DNA from: Demequina sp. NBRC 110053 | GTDB taxonomy: Bacteria > Actinomycetota > Actinomycetes > Actinomycetales > Demequinaceae | Assembly (NCBI RefSeq): GCF_002090095.1 | Contig: NZ_BBRJ01000003.1 | Coordinates: 310,001 to 374,000, forward strand | DNA: 64,000 bases | Direction: 5' to 3' | In this document: positions 15,137 through 24,360 of the stretch, piece after piece | Numbering within the stretch: the first letter of the stretch is position 1 | How the letters are laid out: every line of letters starts with the position of its first letter | Made by a program: the position numbers and the translations under genes | Notes under the pieces: model-generated | Told to the model about the DNA's origin: nothing | The model's input: only the letters and a program-made list of their open reading frames with translations | Databases searched by the model: none

Positions 15137-17611
15137 CTAGTGCTCGAAGTACTCCGGATGGGATTCCGCGAGATCGAGCACTGCTGCGAGTTCCCCCATC
15201 GTGTCGAGTTCTTGTGCCAAGGTGCGCACGCGAGCCGCCGCCTGACCCGCAGAGATCAAACCTTGGTCCCCTCGTGCAACGGCGATCCGGATTGCCAGCG
15301 TCAGGTTGTGAACGTCTCGCCTGTCACTTAGTGCCTCGTCGATGTACCGAGTTGCGTCATCGAAGCGATCACGTTGGAGGGCGACCTTTGCGCGGAGGTT
15401 GCCGACGATCGCGCGAGGGGTCCCGGGCAGACTACGCGCCCTCTCCACCGCAGCCTCGGCGCCATCGAGGTCGCTGGTGTCTGCGAGCGCGCTTGCTAGC
15501 GAGAGCCACGACTCGTGGAAACTAGGGTCGATCTCGGTGCTTCGTCGGAACTCAGCAATTGCTCGGTCGAACTTGCCTAGCTGCAACGCAATACGGCCTA
15601 GTCGATGACGGTAGCCAGGGTTGAGCGGTTCCCGAGTGACGGCCTTCTGAATCATCGCCTCGGCTTCCATGAACTCCCCCTGGTTCTCGAGAGCCTGAGA
15701 GTAAGTCGCCAGGGTCCAGGGTGTGTCCCCACCAAGGTCGATTGACGTGCGCGCGGCTTCGGCCGCACCGGCCCAATCCTGTTTGCGCGACCGGGCTTGC
15801 GCGATGTCAGACCAGAGCTGGGCCGGATCGCGGCGAAACGGGATCGCACGCTGAAAGTACGAGATCGCTGCGTCCCAGTTTCGCGCGATGAGCTCAACTC
15901 GACCCGCGTCCCGAAGCACGCCCGCGTGGGTTGGCCAACGCCGAATGAGGCTGGCGATCAAGGCCCGAGCGTCGTCGATGCGATTGAGATGCGCGAGCGT
16001 CTTTGCCTTTAGGCGCAGCACCTCCAAATCGAGTTCGTCGCGATCCGTGACCGCTTCTTCCAAATATGGCAGGAGCTCGCCGTAGCGCTTCTCGTGATAG
16101 AGCTCGGTCGCAGTCTCGAGGAGGACTCCACGAAGATCGCGTCGGATAGCGACTGCTTCTTCGAAACGCCCAGCCAATCCGAGGAGCTTTACGCAAGAAA
16201 CCATCGTTGTTACGTATAGCGCGTTGTCCGGCCCCAGCCGCTCGAACTCCGTGTAGACCACGCTTGCCATGTGGTCAAGACGGCGTCGATGCGCCGGGTC
16301 CTTCCTCATCGATCGCAAGAAGTAGTCCCGCATGAGGGGATGTAGCGCAAGAGTTCCCCCGGATCCCCAAGTCAGAAGTGCATGTCCTATCGCTTCGTCG
16401 ACGATGCGCTGCATTTCCTGACTAGCCACACCCACACACTCCGCGAGGACTTCGGCACGAACAGGACCGTCAATCGGTGCAAGTGCTTCGAGTGCACGCC
16501 AGGTACCCACCGTCAGGGCAGCCGGATCCACAAGGTCGGTAGCGATCTTGATGCGTTGTTCGACAAGGGCCGAAGCTTCGAGTGGGAGTTTCGGGGCGAC
16601 GACTTCGAGCGCCAATGGGTGGCCCTGTAGAGCCTCGACAACCTCCGCGAGCTCTTCGTCTCCGCCGCGCGCGCCTGCATGCCGAAGCAGTGGGACCCCA
16701 AACAGAGCCGGTAGGCCATCGATGAAGGAGACGCGCACGTGCGGATACCCGGAGCCGAGACGGGGTCTGCGCCGCGAGGTCATCAGGACGGCGTTCTCTG
16801 GCATGGCCGATATCGCGATCGCATCGAGAAGCGTAGTCAGAAGCGGACCGGGCTCTCCCGACTCGAGTAACCAGTGTTGAATCTCCTCCAACACCAAGAA
16901 GCCACCACTACCAGTATGAGCACGCACGAGGCCCAAGAGATGCTCGTTCACTGCCTCCGGACTCGCACCCTCGTCCACTGCGGGCACTCGTAGCGAACGA
17001 GAGAGAAGCAAGTCCAGCTCGACCTCACGCACACCCGGACCGGCCGAGATCGCCAGCGCCGCGCCGGACCCCGCGGTCAATCTTGTGAGTGCCTCTCGTG
17101 CGAGGCTCCGCTTGCCAACTCCGGCTACGCCCGCCAGGACAATGACCTTGACATTAGGCGAGTAGACCGCAGCTTCGATTTCGCCGACAGACTCCGCGCG
17201 GTCAAAGAAAGCCCGTCTTGACCGTGCACGCGCCTCGTGGCCACCGAGTGAAGCTGCGATCGCATCCGCGCCACTCGTACCGTCTCCGTACAAGAACGCC
17301 TGGAACTTGAGCGGGACCTCCGTGTCATCGAGCCGGTAGATACGTATTGCAACTGAGTTGTCGTTAATGTACTTGGCGAAGGCGGTGTTGAACTCGTACT
17401 GCACCCACCGCGAATCTGAGGCTGCCGCGCTCCAAAGCAATACGAAGTCACTGGCCGCCTGGATGCCATCGACGATCTCTTCAAGCAACATGTCGCCCAC
17501 ATCGAGTTCGTGAAGGTCGACCCAAGCATCGCCATGAAGAGCCGTTCGAAGCGACTCTGCCAGGCCTTTGTCAGGCGTCGCATGTGAAATGAAGTACCGC
17601 TTGGCCGTCAC
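15137..17611 (-). CDS. TIR - NB-ARC-like STAND NTPase - TPR protein (candidate antiphage defence)
   Basis: 824 residues from GTG 17611 (AGGAG 5 nt upstream). TIR domain 1-115: FISHATPDKG, then WVQYE (69-73), whose Glu is at the catalytic position of NADase TIRs. NTPase: GVAGVGKRS (161-169, Walker A), FLVLEE (238-243, Walker B), TSR (278-280), GHPLAL (330-335, the NB-ARC GxP motif) and LHPLMRDY (423-430, winged-helix/MHD-like). Residues ~480-824 are about eight TPR-like repeats (for example NPGYRHRLGRIALQLGKFDRAI). The layout mirrors plant TIR-NLR receptors: the TPRs would sense, the NTPase oligomerise, TIR deplete NAD. Lower GC than flanks; neighbours are other predicted defence genes. Defence role is inferred. 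Confidence 0.85.
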   Translation of the reverse strand: MTAKRYFISHATPDKGLAESLRTALHGDAWVDLHELDVGDMLLEEIVDGIQAASDFVLLWSAAASDSRWVQYEFNTAFAKYINDNSVAIRIYRLDDTEVPLKFQAFLYGDGTSGADAIAASLGGHEARARSRRAFFDRAESVGEIEAAVYSPNVKVIVLAGVAGVGKRSLAREALTRLTAGSGAALAISAGPGVREVELDLLLSRSLRVPAVDEGASPEAVNEHLLGLVRAHTGSGGFLVLEEIQHWLLESGEPGPLLTTLLDAIAISAMPENAVLMTSRRRPRLGSGYPHVRVSFIDGLPALFGVPLLRHAGARGGDEELAEVVEALQGHPLALEVVAPKLPLEASALVEQRIKIATDLVDPAALTVGTWRALEALAPIDGPVRAEVLAECVGVASQEMQRIVDEAIGHALLTWGSGGTLALHPLMRDYFLRSMRKDPAHRRRLDHMASVVYTEFERLGPDNALYVTTMVSCVKLLGLAGRFEEAVAIRRDLRGVLLETATELYHEKRYGELLPYLEEAVTDRDELDLEVLRLKAKTLAHLNRIDDARALIASLIRRWPTHAGVLRDAGRVELIARNWDAAISYFQRAIPFRRDPAQLWSDIAQARSRKQDWAGAAEAARTSIDLGGDTPWTLATYSQALENQGEFMEAEAMIQKAVTREPLNPGYRHRLGRIALQLGKFDRAIAEFRRSTEIDPSFHESWLSLASALADTSDLDGAEAAVERARSLPGTPRAIVGNLRAKVALQRDRFDDATRYIDEALSDRRDVHNLTLAIRIAVARGDQGLISAGQAAARVRTLAQELDTMGELAAVLDLAESHPEYFEH

Positions 17612-18043
17612 GTCCGCTCCTCGCCGGAGTTCCACTGATGCCGTGAATGTACCCTACGGGCCAAGCACTGGGCTCTCGCGCCGGGTCGCCACGTAGCCGC
17701 ATTCACCGGGCTCGAGAGTCCACCAACTCGTCAACGGCCGCGGTAATTGACGACTGCGCCGCCAACTACCGAGAAGTGCGTGGCTCGCAATTGTCCTAAC
17801 CGCGGCTACGGCCCAACGAAACCTGCGGGAATTTCTGGCGGGGTCCCCATTCAAGGAGTTTCCCTTGTCGCCACGACCGGCGGGCAATCCAAGATCAGCT
17901 CCAAGAGTCAGCGCAGCAGATGCGACCGGCGAAGAGTTCGCTCGAGCCCGATCAGACATCACAACTCAATGAGCCAGACCCCGCCGGCTACAACTGAACT
18001 ACCCAGGTGTCGGTGTAGTACGCGGGCACGCCGCGGTCCCCCA
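17612..18043. other. Gene-poor divergent spacer of the defence island
   Basis: About 430 bases between the TIR gene (minus) and the ImmA/IrrE gene (plus). Base composition is visibly less GC-rich than the core genome. No convincing ORF, repeat or hairpin was found apart from the promoter at its right end (18044-18072). Confidence 0.5.
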
Positions 18044-18072
18044 GTGACCGAGTCAGAACGCACGACTAGCAT
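18044..18072 (+). promoter_or_regulatory. Leaderless promoter of the ImmA/IrrE gene
   Basis: GTGACC (18044-18049), a 17-nt spacer and TAGCAT (18067-18072) with the ATG exactly 6 nt later. Spacing is that of a sigma-70-type promoter, and the mRNA would start at the initiation codon. Confidence 0.65.
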
Positions 18073-18078
18073 CGAACC

Positions 18079-19200
18079 ATGGCGAAGATGGCTGTCAATC
18101 CCGACGTACTGTCCTGGGTGATCCGGGATACTGGCCTCAACGTTTCAGCGTTCGCTGCTCGGGCCGGCCTTGAGTCCAGTCAGGTCTTGGACTGGACGCT
18201 AGGGTCGGACGCACCATCGAAGGGGCAACTGCAACAGATCGCAAAGGCCGCCGGTCGCTCGTGGATGTTCTTCTTCCTGCCCGAGCCGCCGCCTGAAGAC
18301 CCGGTTCCAGCCAGCTTCCGACGACCAGCGACTGCGGGTAGCGACGAGGACCTCGCCCTTGAGTTAACGGCAGTTCGTGGCGCACGATCGGTACAGGGTC
18401 TGGTCCGAATGTGGAGCGAGTCTTCAGGGAACGCTGTCGACCTGCCCGTTCCCGACCCTTCGGCAGACACAGCCGCTCAGGCCCTGCGTTCCTACCTCGG
18501 GTGGACTGTACGCGAACAGACCGGCGCAACCAGCAAGTCCGCAATGTTCCGCGCCCTACGCGGGAGCGTCGAAGCGAGTGGCATCACGGTGCTCTTGCGA
18601 AGCGTGGGTACCGAGAACTGCCGCGGCTTCTCACTCCCCGATCCGGTGGCGCCCCTCGTATTCATTAACAAGGACTACGAGCATTCTTCAGGTAGATCCT
18701 TCACGCTCATCCACGAACTAGCTCACCTCATGCGCGACGACGAGCAGCTATGCGAGGCCCCTTCGAACGCGCTCGAGCGGTGGTGCGACTCAGTGGCGAC
18801 CTCGTTCCTGCTGCCTGTGTCGAGTCTTAGACAGTACCTGGCGACTAAGACGTGGTCCGGGATTTCTTCCGACGATCTCGACCCCGTCCGCCTTACGGCG
18901 AACCACTTCAATGTGAGCTGGCACGTTACGGTGCTGAGGCTGCGCGAGCTCGGCCTCGCCGACCAGTCCGCAGTAGACGCCGTGTTCAATGGTGAACTCG
19001 CTGAGCAGTCGGGCTTCTCCCCGAACGGCTATCCGATGAAGCAGCGCAGGTACGACGAGTTTGGGGCTACAGTCACGCAAGCAGTCGAGAGCCTCGCTGA
19101 GTCGAAGCGCATCTCGAAGCTTGAAGCACTTCGCCGCCTACGAGTCACCGACAGCCAGTACAAGGAACTCGTCAACCACGCGAGAGGCGCTTCCGCGTGA
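18079..19200 (+). CDS. HTH (Xre-like) - ImmA/IrrE family metallopeptidase
   Basis: A 373-residue protein. Residues ~8-60 form a small helix-turn-helix domain (VSAFAARAGLESSQVLDW, KGQLQQIAKAAG); the zinc protease motif HELAH is at 212-216, with a downstream ERWCDSVATSFLLP helix that should give the third ligand. ImmA/IrrE proteins cleave repressors or act as the antitoxin/regulator in two-gene modules. The stop overlaps the start of the DUF4411-like PIN gene (GTGA, 19197-19200), a pairing known for Xre-COG2856 antitoxins with PIN-like toxins. Leaderless promoter upstream. Confidence 0.9.
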   Translation: MAKMAVNPDVLSWVIRDTGLNVSAFAARAGLESSQVLDWTLGSDAPSKGQLQQIAKAAGRSWMFFFLPEPPPEDPVPASFRRPATAGSDEDLALELTAVRGARSVQGLVRMWSESSGNAVDLPVPDPSADTAAQALRSYLGWTVREQTGATSKSAMFRALRGSVEASGITVLLRSVGTENCRGFSLPDPVAPLVFINKDYEHSSGRSFTLIHELAHLMRDDEQLCEAPSNALERWCDSVATSFLLPVSSLRQYLATKTWSGISSDDLDPVRLTANHFNVSWHVTVLRLRELGLADQSAVDAVFNGELAEQSGFSPNGYPMKQRRYDEFGATVTQAVESLAESKRISKLEALRRLRVTDSQYKELVNHARGASA

Positions 19201-19676
19201 CCTTGTACATCCTCGACGCGTACGCACTCGCAGAACTCACAAGTACAACTCCCCTTGCCCGTCTGTCGAGCGCTGAAACCCAAAACCTGCTCACAGATTT
19301 GGCCGAGGCGGGGAACCTTGAGATCACGGGCGACACTCTGACCCAACTCCAGGAACACCTGCCACAGCACCACGTCACGGCCTGGCTCCGCGCTTCGAGG
19401 AGTTCCGTGGTTCGCGGCGGGAGCCCGTACACCTTCATCGACGAGGTGCTCCGGTCCTGCAGCGCGCTTCTGGATCCCAATGACCTCGATCCGAACCCGC
19501 AGGTCCATGTCCTCGCGCTAGCGCTTCAACGCATCGCCGAAGGCAACGCGGTGATCGTCGTGACCGGCGAAAACACCGACCCTCCGGGAAGATGCTCGCT
19601 CGAGACGGCGTGCGTAGCCGCAGGTGTCCACCACATCAGTCCCGACGAGTTCGCGACCGCCCTAGTCACGATCTGA
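19197..19676 (+). CDS. DUF4411-like PIN-domain protein (putative toxin)
   Basis: A 159-residue protein starting at GTG 19197, overlapping the ImmA/IrrE stop by 4 bases. ILDAYALAEL supplies the first acidic residue of a PIN-like fold; VIVVTGEN, then LETACVAAGVHHISPDEF near the end, match the DUF4411 end pattern (here TGEN rather than the usual TxE/D). PIN folds are Mg-dependent RNases, so a ribonuclease toxin controlled by the upstream HTH-protease is likely. The 3' end overlaps the convergent DUF6602 gene by 15 bases, suggesting the island genes arrived as a compact set. Confidence 0.75.
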   Translation: MTLYILDAYALAELTSTTPLARLSSAETQNLLTDLAEAGNLEITGDTLTQLQEHLPQHHVTAWLRASRSSVVRGGSPYTFIDEVLRSCSALLDPNDLDPNPQVHVLALALQRIAEGNAVIVVTGENTDPPGRCSLETACVAAGVHHISPDEFATALVTI

Positions 19677-20534
19677 GTCCGCTGTCCGAGGCGCGACGGC
19701 GACTACTTCTCTCGCGCGCGAGGGGATGTAGCCCGATAACCATTCGACCCGCGTGTCCGAGCGCGAAGCAAGTTCGGAGAGCAACGCGTCGGCGAAGAGC
19801 AACAGCGCCCGTCCTGGCTCAAAGACTGTGAAAGCCGCTGATGCTTTGTCGAGTCGCGACACCGGGTAGTCGACACCACTCCGACTGAACCTGGTCAATG
19901 CAGGCGCCTCGGGCAGCTGCCAAGCGTAGGGAACGCGCTCGCCCTCGGCGTCAAGCTCATGCAGAGGGACCAGTCCGGCGAGCGCGTCTCCCGCAGCAAC
20001 GCCCCCGACAACTCCTGGGTCAAGCACGCACGCGAATTCCGGGCGCCGACTGTCCTCCAGAGATGCCAGGTGTTCGGCCGCCGTCGCTGGCGACACCGCA
20101 GCGCTATAGGCGAAGGCGCCAATCGCGGGAGGGAGCGCGCTAGAACTCTCGAGAGTCCTCACCGACTCGACTTTCTCTCCGATGTCACGAGCCTCTTGAG
20201 CGTCGAGGGTCGTCTTGACTTCGACCGCAGCGAGGACGGTCTCCACTGGGAACAGAATCTGAGAAGACTGCGCTAGAAGTTGCGGGCGAGACGCCATGTC
20301 GAAGACGATCAGGTCGATCTGCCGAGATTGTTTCCCGTATTGGTCAAAGATCACACCCGACCCGACGGCCAGCGAGGACGGCAAGAGTCTGCCAACCATC
20401 TGGGCCATCGCCAGTTCATTCGCACGGCCCTTCTCGCCTTGGTGCTCGATGAGCCGCGAGAAACTGTTTACCTCAAGTTGGAGCTGGGTCGCGACACCGG
20501 TCCAATAGCGCTCAATCAAGCCTGGTGCTGACAT
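19662..20534 (-). CDS. DUF6602 family nuclease-like protein
   Basis: 290 residues from ATG 20534. HQGEKGRANE (31-40), QIDLIVFD (72-79) and VEVKTTL (104-110) give the spacing of a PD-(D/E)xK nuclease core (D74, E105, K107), as in DUF6602 proteins found next to restriction and abortive-infection genes. The rest (ALPPAIGAFAYSA, PGRALLLFADALLSELA) fits the family. It begins 10 bases after the pheT stop on the same strand, so it could be read through from the pheST transcript. Nuclease activity and target are inferred. Confidence 0.75.
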   Translation of the reverse strand: MSAPGLIERYWTGVATQLQLEVNSFSRLIEHQGEKGRANELAMAQMVGRLLPSSLAVGSGVIFDQYGKQSRQIDLIVFDMASRPQLLAQSSQILFPVETVLAAVEVKTTLDAQEARDIGEKVESVRTLESSSALPPAIGAFAYSAAVSPATAAEHLASLEDSRRPEFACVLDPGVVGGVAAGDALAGLVPLHELDAEGERVPYAWQLPEAPALTRFSRSGVDYPVSRLDKASAAFTVFEPGRALLLFADALLSELASRSDTRVEWLSGYIPSRAREVVAVAPRTADSDRD

Positions 20535-20543
20535 TGGGATCAC

Positions 20544-23180
20544 CTACCTCAGTACTGCCCCGAAATCCGTCTCCGCAGCCGCGATGATCGCCTCGCGCAC
20601 ATTGAGCACCTCGTCCGCGGACAGCGTGTGGTCGGCGGCGCGCATCACGACGTTCACGGCCAGCGACTTGTTGCCCTCGCCCACCTGCTCGCCCGTGTAG
20701 ACGTCGAACACCCGTGCGTCCTGGACCACGTCGCCACCCGCGTTGCGGATCACGCGCACCAGGTCACCGGCAGCGACATCGTCAGACACGACGAACGCGA
20801 AGTCCTCCTTCGCGAGCACCTGCTGCGACACCGGCTCGGCCGCCCGAATCGCACCCTCGGTCGACGCGATCAAATCATCGAGCACGATCTCGAACGCCAC
20901 CGAGCGCGCCGGCAGACCGAACCGCTCGCACACCTTGGGGTGCAGCTCGCCCGCGTGGGCCACGAACTCGCCCGACTCAAGCCAACACGTCGCCGCACGC
21001 CCGGGGTGCCACGGCATCCGCGAACCCTGCGTGATGACCACGGAACCACCCGCGGCGGCGACGACGCGGTCCACGGCCGCGAGCGCATCGGCCCAATCCC
21101 AGGCCGTCGCGTGGCCGTTCCAGCCAGCTCTCACCCGGTTGCCCGCCATGATGCCGGCGACGCGGCGCGGCTGACCCGGCAGGGCCTCGTTGAGCGCCTC
21201 GACCTCGTCGGGCCGGATGCCGCCGTCGGTGCTGTCCACCGTCGGCAGCACGCCGATGTGCTTGGCCTGGTACGCCCGGCCCAGCTCGTACACCGCAACG
21301 TCCTGCTCGCCGCGGCCCAGGTTGACCTTCACCGCGTCCACGAGCGTCGCCAGCATGGTCGTGCGCATGAACGGCTGCTCCGCGCTGAGCGGGTTCGCCA
21401 GGCGCACCACGTCGCGGCGCGCGTCCACCTCCGGAACGCCCAGCTCGTCGAGCCTGGTCTCCGACATGAACGGATAGGTCAGCACCTCAGTGAGTCCGGA
21501 CTCGGCGAGCGTGCGCGCGATGGACCGGCGCACCTTCTGCGAGTGCGTCAGGCCGCGCCCGGGAGGCGCCACCGGCAGCACCGAAGGGAGGTCGTCGTAG
21601 CCCTCGAGGCGCGCAACCTCCTCGACCAGGTTGATGGCGTCGACCAGGTCGGGGCGCCACGTGGGCGGGGTGACGAGCAGCGACTCGGCATCCCTATTAA
21701 CAGTGCAGCCGACCAGCTCGAGCGCCGCCACGACCTCGTCGGGGGTGTACTCGACGCCCACGATCTGGCTCGGGTACGCCACGTCCATCGCGATGGCCGT
21801 GGGCGCGACGGTGTTGTCGATGTCGAGCCAGAGATCGTCGATCTCTCCCCCGCCGAACTCCTGCATCAGCGTCAGCGCGCGCTCGATCGCCACGGGCGCG
21901 AGCTGCGTGTCCACGCCGCGCTCATACCGCCGCGAGGCCTCCGAGCCCAGACGGTGACGGCGCGACGTGCGCGCGATCGTGATCGGGTCCCAGTGTGCCG
22001 CCTCGAGCAGCACGTCGACGGTCGACGCGGAGACCTCGGTCTCGGCGCCGCCCATGACGCCGCCCATGCCGATGGGCCGCGCACCGCGCCCTCCAGCCGA
22101 GTCCGTCACCATCAGGTCCTCGGTGCTCAGGATCCGGTCGACGTCGTCGAGGGTCTTGAGCACCTCGCCCTTGACGGCGCGGCGCACGACGATGGGCTCG
22201 ACGACCTTGTCCAGGTCGTACGCGTGCAGCGGGTGGCCCAGTTCGAGCATCACGTAGTTGGTGACGTCCACCGCGAGCGAGATGGGGCGCATGCCCGCCT
22301 GGTCAAGCCGACGCTTCATCCAGGCCGGCGACTCGGCGGCCGGGTTGAAGCCGCGAAGAACCCTGGCCGCGAACCGGTCGCAGCCGCCGTTCCCGCGAAT
22401 GGGTGCGTCGTCCTCGATGGCGACCTCGAAGACGCCCTCAGCCAGCGCATCGGCCGTCCGTGCGCCCGTCACCCGGATGGCGGCGGGGTCGCGGAACGGC
22501 TGCCCCGTGCTGTGGCTGTACTCGCGCGCGACGCCGCGCACCGAGAAGCTGTAGCCCCGGTCGGGGGTGACGTTGATCTCCAGCGTCTCCTCGTCGAGTC
22601 CCAGCAGGGGGATCGCCGATGCGCCGGGCACCAGGTCGCTCTCGCTCACCAGGCCGGGGAAGGTCACGTCAGACGCGCCTGACGGGGAGGCGAGCACGAT
22701 GATGCCGTCGTGGTCCTCGCCCAGGGCGAGCTCCTTCGCCGAGCAGATCATGCCGTCCGACCAGTGGCCGTACGTCTTGCGGCCGCCGATGGCGAAGTTC
22801 CCGGGCAGCACGCCGCCGGGCAGGATGCACACCACCCAGTCGCCCTCGTGGAAGTTGTGCGCGCCGCAGACGATGCCCTTGGAGGGTGGGAAGGTCTCGT
22901 TGTTGTCGGGCTTGTGGCCGCGGACCATGCCGTCAGACTCAGCAGCGTCGTTGTGCTCGCCCACGTCGACGCGGCAGTAGTTGACCGTCTTGCCGTTGGA
23001 CGCGGTCTCCTTGACGAGGCTGATGACCCGGCCGATGACGAGCGGACCGGTGACGCCGCCGCCCTCGATGCCTTCTTCTTCCAGGCCGACCTTCGCGAGC
23101 GCGGCGGCGACGTCGACGGCGGTGTGGCCGTCGACCAGGTCCACGGACTCCGCGAGCCACTGAAGCGGAATCTTGGGCAT
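20544..23180 (-). CDS. pheT: Phenylalanine--tRNA ligase beta subunit
   Basis: An 878-residue protein with the full domain series: N-terminal tRNA-binding OB domain (~45-160), B3/B4 editing domain (~220-400, including PLHAYDLDK), B5 (~410-480), catalytic-like core (~500-680, EVARLEGYDDLPS) and the C-terminal anticodon-binding FDX-ACB domain (from ~785, LAKEDFAFVVSDD). Normal length for the family. The start ATG shares one base with the pheS stop (TAATG at 23180), so the two are translationally coupled. It forms alpha2-beta2 with PheS and charges tRNA-Phe. Confidence 0.98.
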   Translation of the reverse strand: MPKIPLQWLAESVDLVDGHTAVDVAAALAKVGLEEEGIEGGGVTGPLVIGRVISLVKETASNGKTVNYCRVDVGEHNDAAESDGMVRGHKPDNNETFPPSKGIVCGAHNFHEGDWVVCILPGGVLPGNFAIGGRKTYGHWSDGMICSAKELALGEDHDGIIVLASPSGASDVTFPGLVSESDLVPGASAIPLLGLDEETLEINVTPDRGYSFSVRGVAREYSHSTGQPFRDPAAIRVTGARTADALAEGVFEVAIEDDAPIRGNGGCDRFAARVLRGFNPAAESPAWMKRRLDQAGMRPISLAVDVTNYVMLELGHPLHAYDLDKVVEPIVVRRAVKGEVLKTLDDVDRILSTEDLMVTDSAGGRGARPIGMGGVMGGAETEVSASTVDVLLEAAHWDPITIARTSRRHRLGSEASRRYERGVDTQLAPVAIERALTLMQEFGGGEIDDLWLDIDNTVAPTAIAMDVAYPSQIVGVEYTPDEVVAALELVGCTVNRDAESLLVTPPTWRPDLVDAINLVEEVARLEGYDDLPSVLPVAPPGRGLTHSQKVRRSIARTLAESGLTEVLTYPFMSETRLDELGVPEVDARRDVVRLANPLSAEQPFMRTTMLATLVDAVKVNLGRGEQDVAVYELGRAYQAKHIGVLPTVDSTDGGIRPDEVEALNEALPGQPRRVAGIMAGNRVRAGWNGHATAWDWADALAAVDRVVAAAGGSVVITQGSRMPWHPGRAATCWLESGEFVAHAGELHPKVCERFGLPARSVAFEIVLDDLIASTEGAIRAAEPVSQQVLAKEDFAFVVSDDVAAGDLVRVIRNAGGDVVQDARVFDVYTGEQVGEGNKSLAVNVVMRAADHTLSADEVLNVREAIIAAAETDFGAVLR

Positions 23181-24268
23181 TACAACTCCATCCCGAACTG
23201 CTGGGAGAAGTGCACGTCTCCCTCGACCATGTCACGCATGTCCTTCACACCGTGGCGGAACATCAGGGTCCGCTCGATGCCCATGCCGAACGCGAACGCC
23301 GTGTACTTCTCCGGGTCGATCCCGGCGGCCTTGAGGACGTTCGGATGCGTCATGCCGCACCCGCCCCACTCGATCCAGCCGGTGCCCGAGCACGTGCGGC
23401 AGCCGCTGTCCTCGCCGTTGCACACGAAGCAGCGCAGGTCCATCTCCGCGCTCGGCTCGGTGAAGGGGAAGAAGCTGGGACGCAGGCGGGTGACGGCGTC
23501 CGGGCCGAACAGGCTGCGCGCGAAGGCATCGAGCGTGCCCTTGAGGTGGGCCATCGTGAGGCCCTTGTCGACCGCGAGACCCTCGATCTGGTGGAACACA
23601 GGCGTGTGCGTAGCGTCGAGCTCGTCGGTGCGGAAGGTCTTGCCGGGGCACACCACGTAGATGCCGCGACCCTCAGTCTCGAGGGCCTCGCGGCGCTCAA
23701 GGGCGGCGCGGACCTGGACGGGCGACGTGTGGGTGCGCAGCACGATGCCCGCGTTGGGCGGCTGGATAAAGAACGTGTCCTGCATCTCGCGCGCCGGGTG
23801 GTCGGGGTCGAAGTTGAGGGCGTCGAAGTTGAACCACTCCGCCTCCATCTCCGGCCCCTCGGCCACCTCCCAGCCCATGGCGACGAAGTTGTCGCACATG
23901 AGCTCCTGCATCGTCTCCAGCGGGTGGCGGGCGCCTTGGAGGTGACGGTTCACCGGGAGGGTGACGTCGACAGTCTCCTCGACGAGCACGCGCGCGTCGC
24001 GCTCCTGCTCCAGCACCTCCTGGCGCGCGGCGATCGCCTGGTTGAGCTGGCCGCGGGCCTTGCCCATGGTCTTGCCGGCCTGAGCCTTGTCCGCGGGGTC
24101 CAGCCCGCCGATGCGCTTGTTCGCGAGCGTCAGCGGCGCCTTGTCGCCGGTGTGGGCGAGGCGGGCCTCCTTGAGCTCATCCAGGGTGGAGGCGAGGGTG
24201 ATGTCTGCGAGGGCATCGGCCACGGCCGCTTCGACAGCCTCGCTGTCGAGGGGTGACAGGTCAGTCAT
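23180..24268 (-). CDS. pheS: Phenylalanine--tRNA ligase alpha subunit
   Basis: 362 residues from ATG 24268. An N-terminal coiled-coil (~20-95) precedes the class II core: motif 1 region (HPLETMQELM), motif 2 (FRTDELDATHTPVFHQIEG) and motif 3 (GMGIERTLMFRHG). An inserted segment with four cysteines (CFVCNGEDSGCRTC) replaces part of the loop between motifs 2 and 3 and could bind zinc, as in many actinobacterial PheS. The start is chosen as the first ATG after the leader hairpins; its ribosome site is weak. Upstream lies a short leaderless ORF with strong hairpins. Confidence 0.97.
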   Translation of the reverse strand: MTDLSPLDSEAVEAAVADALADITLASTLDELKEARLAHTGDKAPLTLANKRIGGLDPADKAQAGKTMGKARGQLNQAIAARQEVLEQERDARVLVEETVDVTLPVNRHLQGARHPLETMQELMCDNFVAMGWEVAEGPEMEAEWFNFDALNFDPDHPAREMQDTFFIQPPNAGIVLRTHTSPVQVRAALERREALETEGRGIYVVCPGKTFRTDELDATHTPVFHQIEGLAVDKGLTMAHLKGTLDAFARSLFGPDAVTRLRPSFFPFTEPSAEMDLRCFVCNGEDSGCRTCSGTGWIEWGGCGMTHPNVLKAAGIDPEKYTAFAFGMGIERTLMFRHGVKDMRDMVEGDVHFSQQFGMEL

Positions 24269-24360
24269 GAGTGCCAATCCAGGGGGTTCGGGGTCGGAGG
24301 GAAGTCTACCGGCGCAGATGGCGCGGTCGCGGGGCCGCTCCCCTCCCTCGCTTAGTGCGC

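Noticed and set aside
15137..15540. Plus-strand frames opposite the 3' end of the TIR-NB-ARC-TPR gene.
   Set aside because: The minus-strand frame carries a continuous TPR pattern; the plus frames are short and without start signals.
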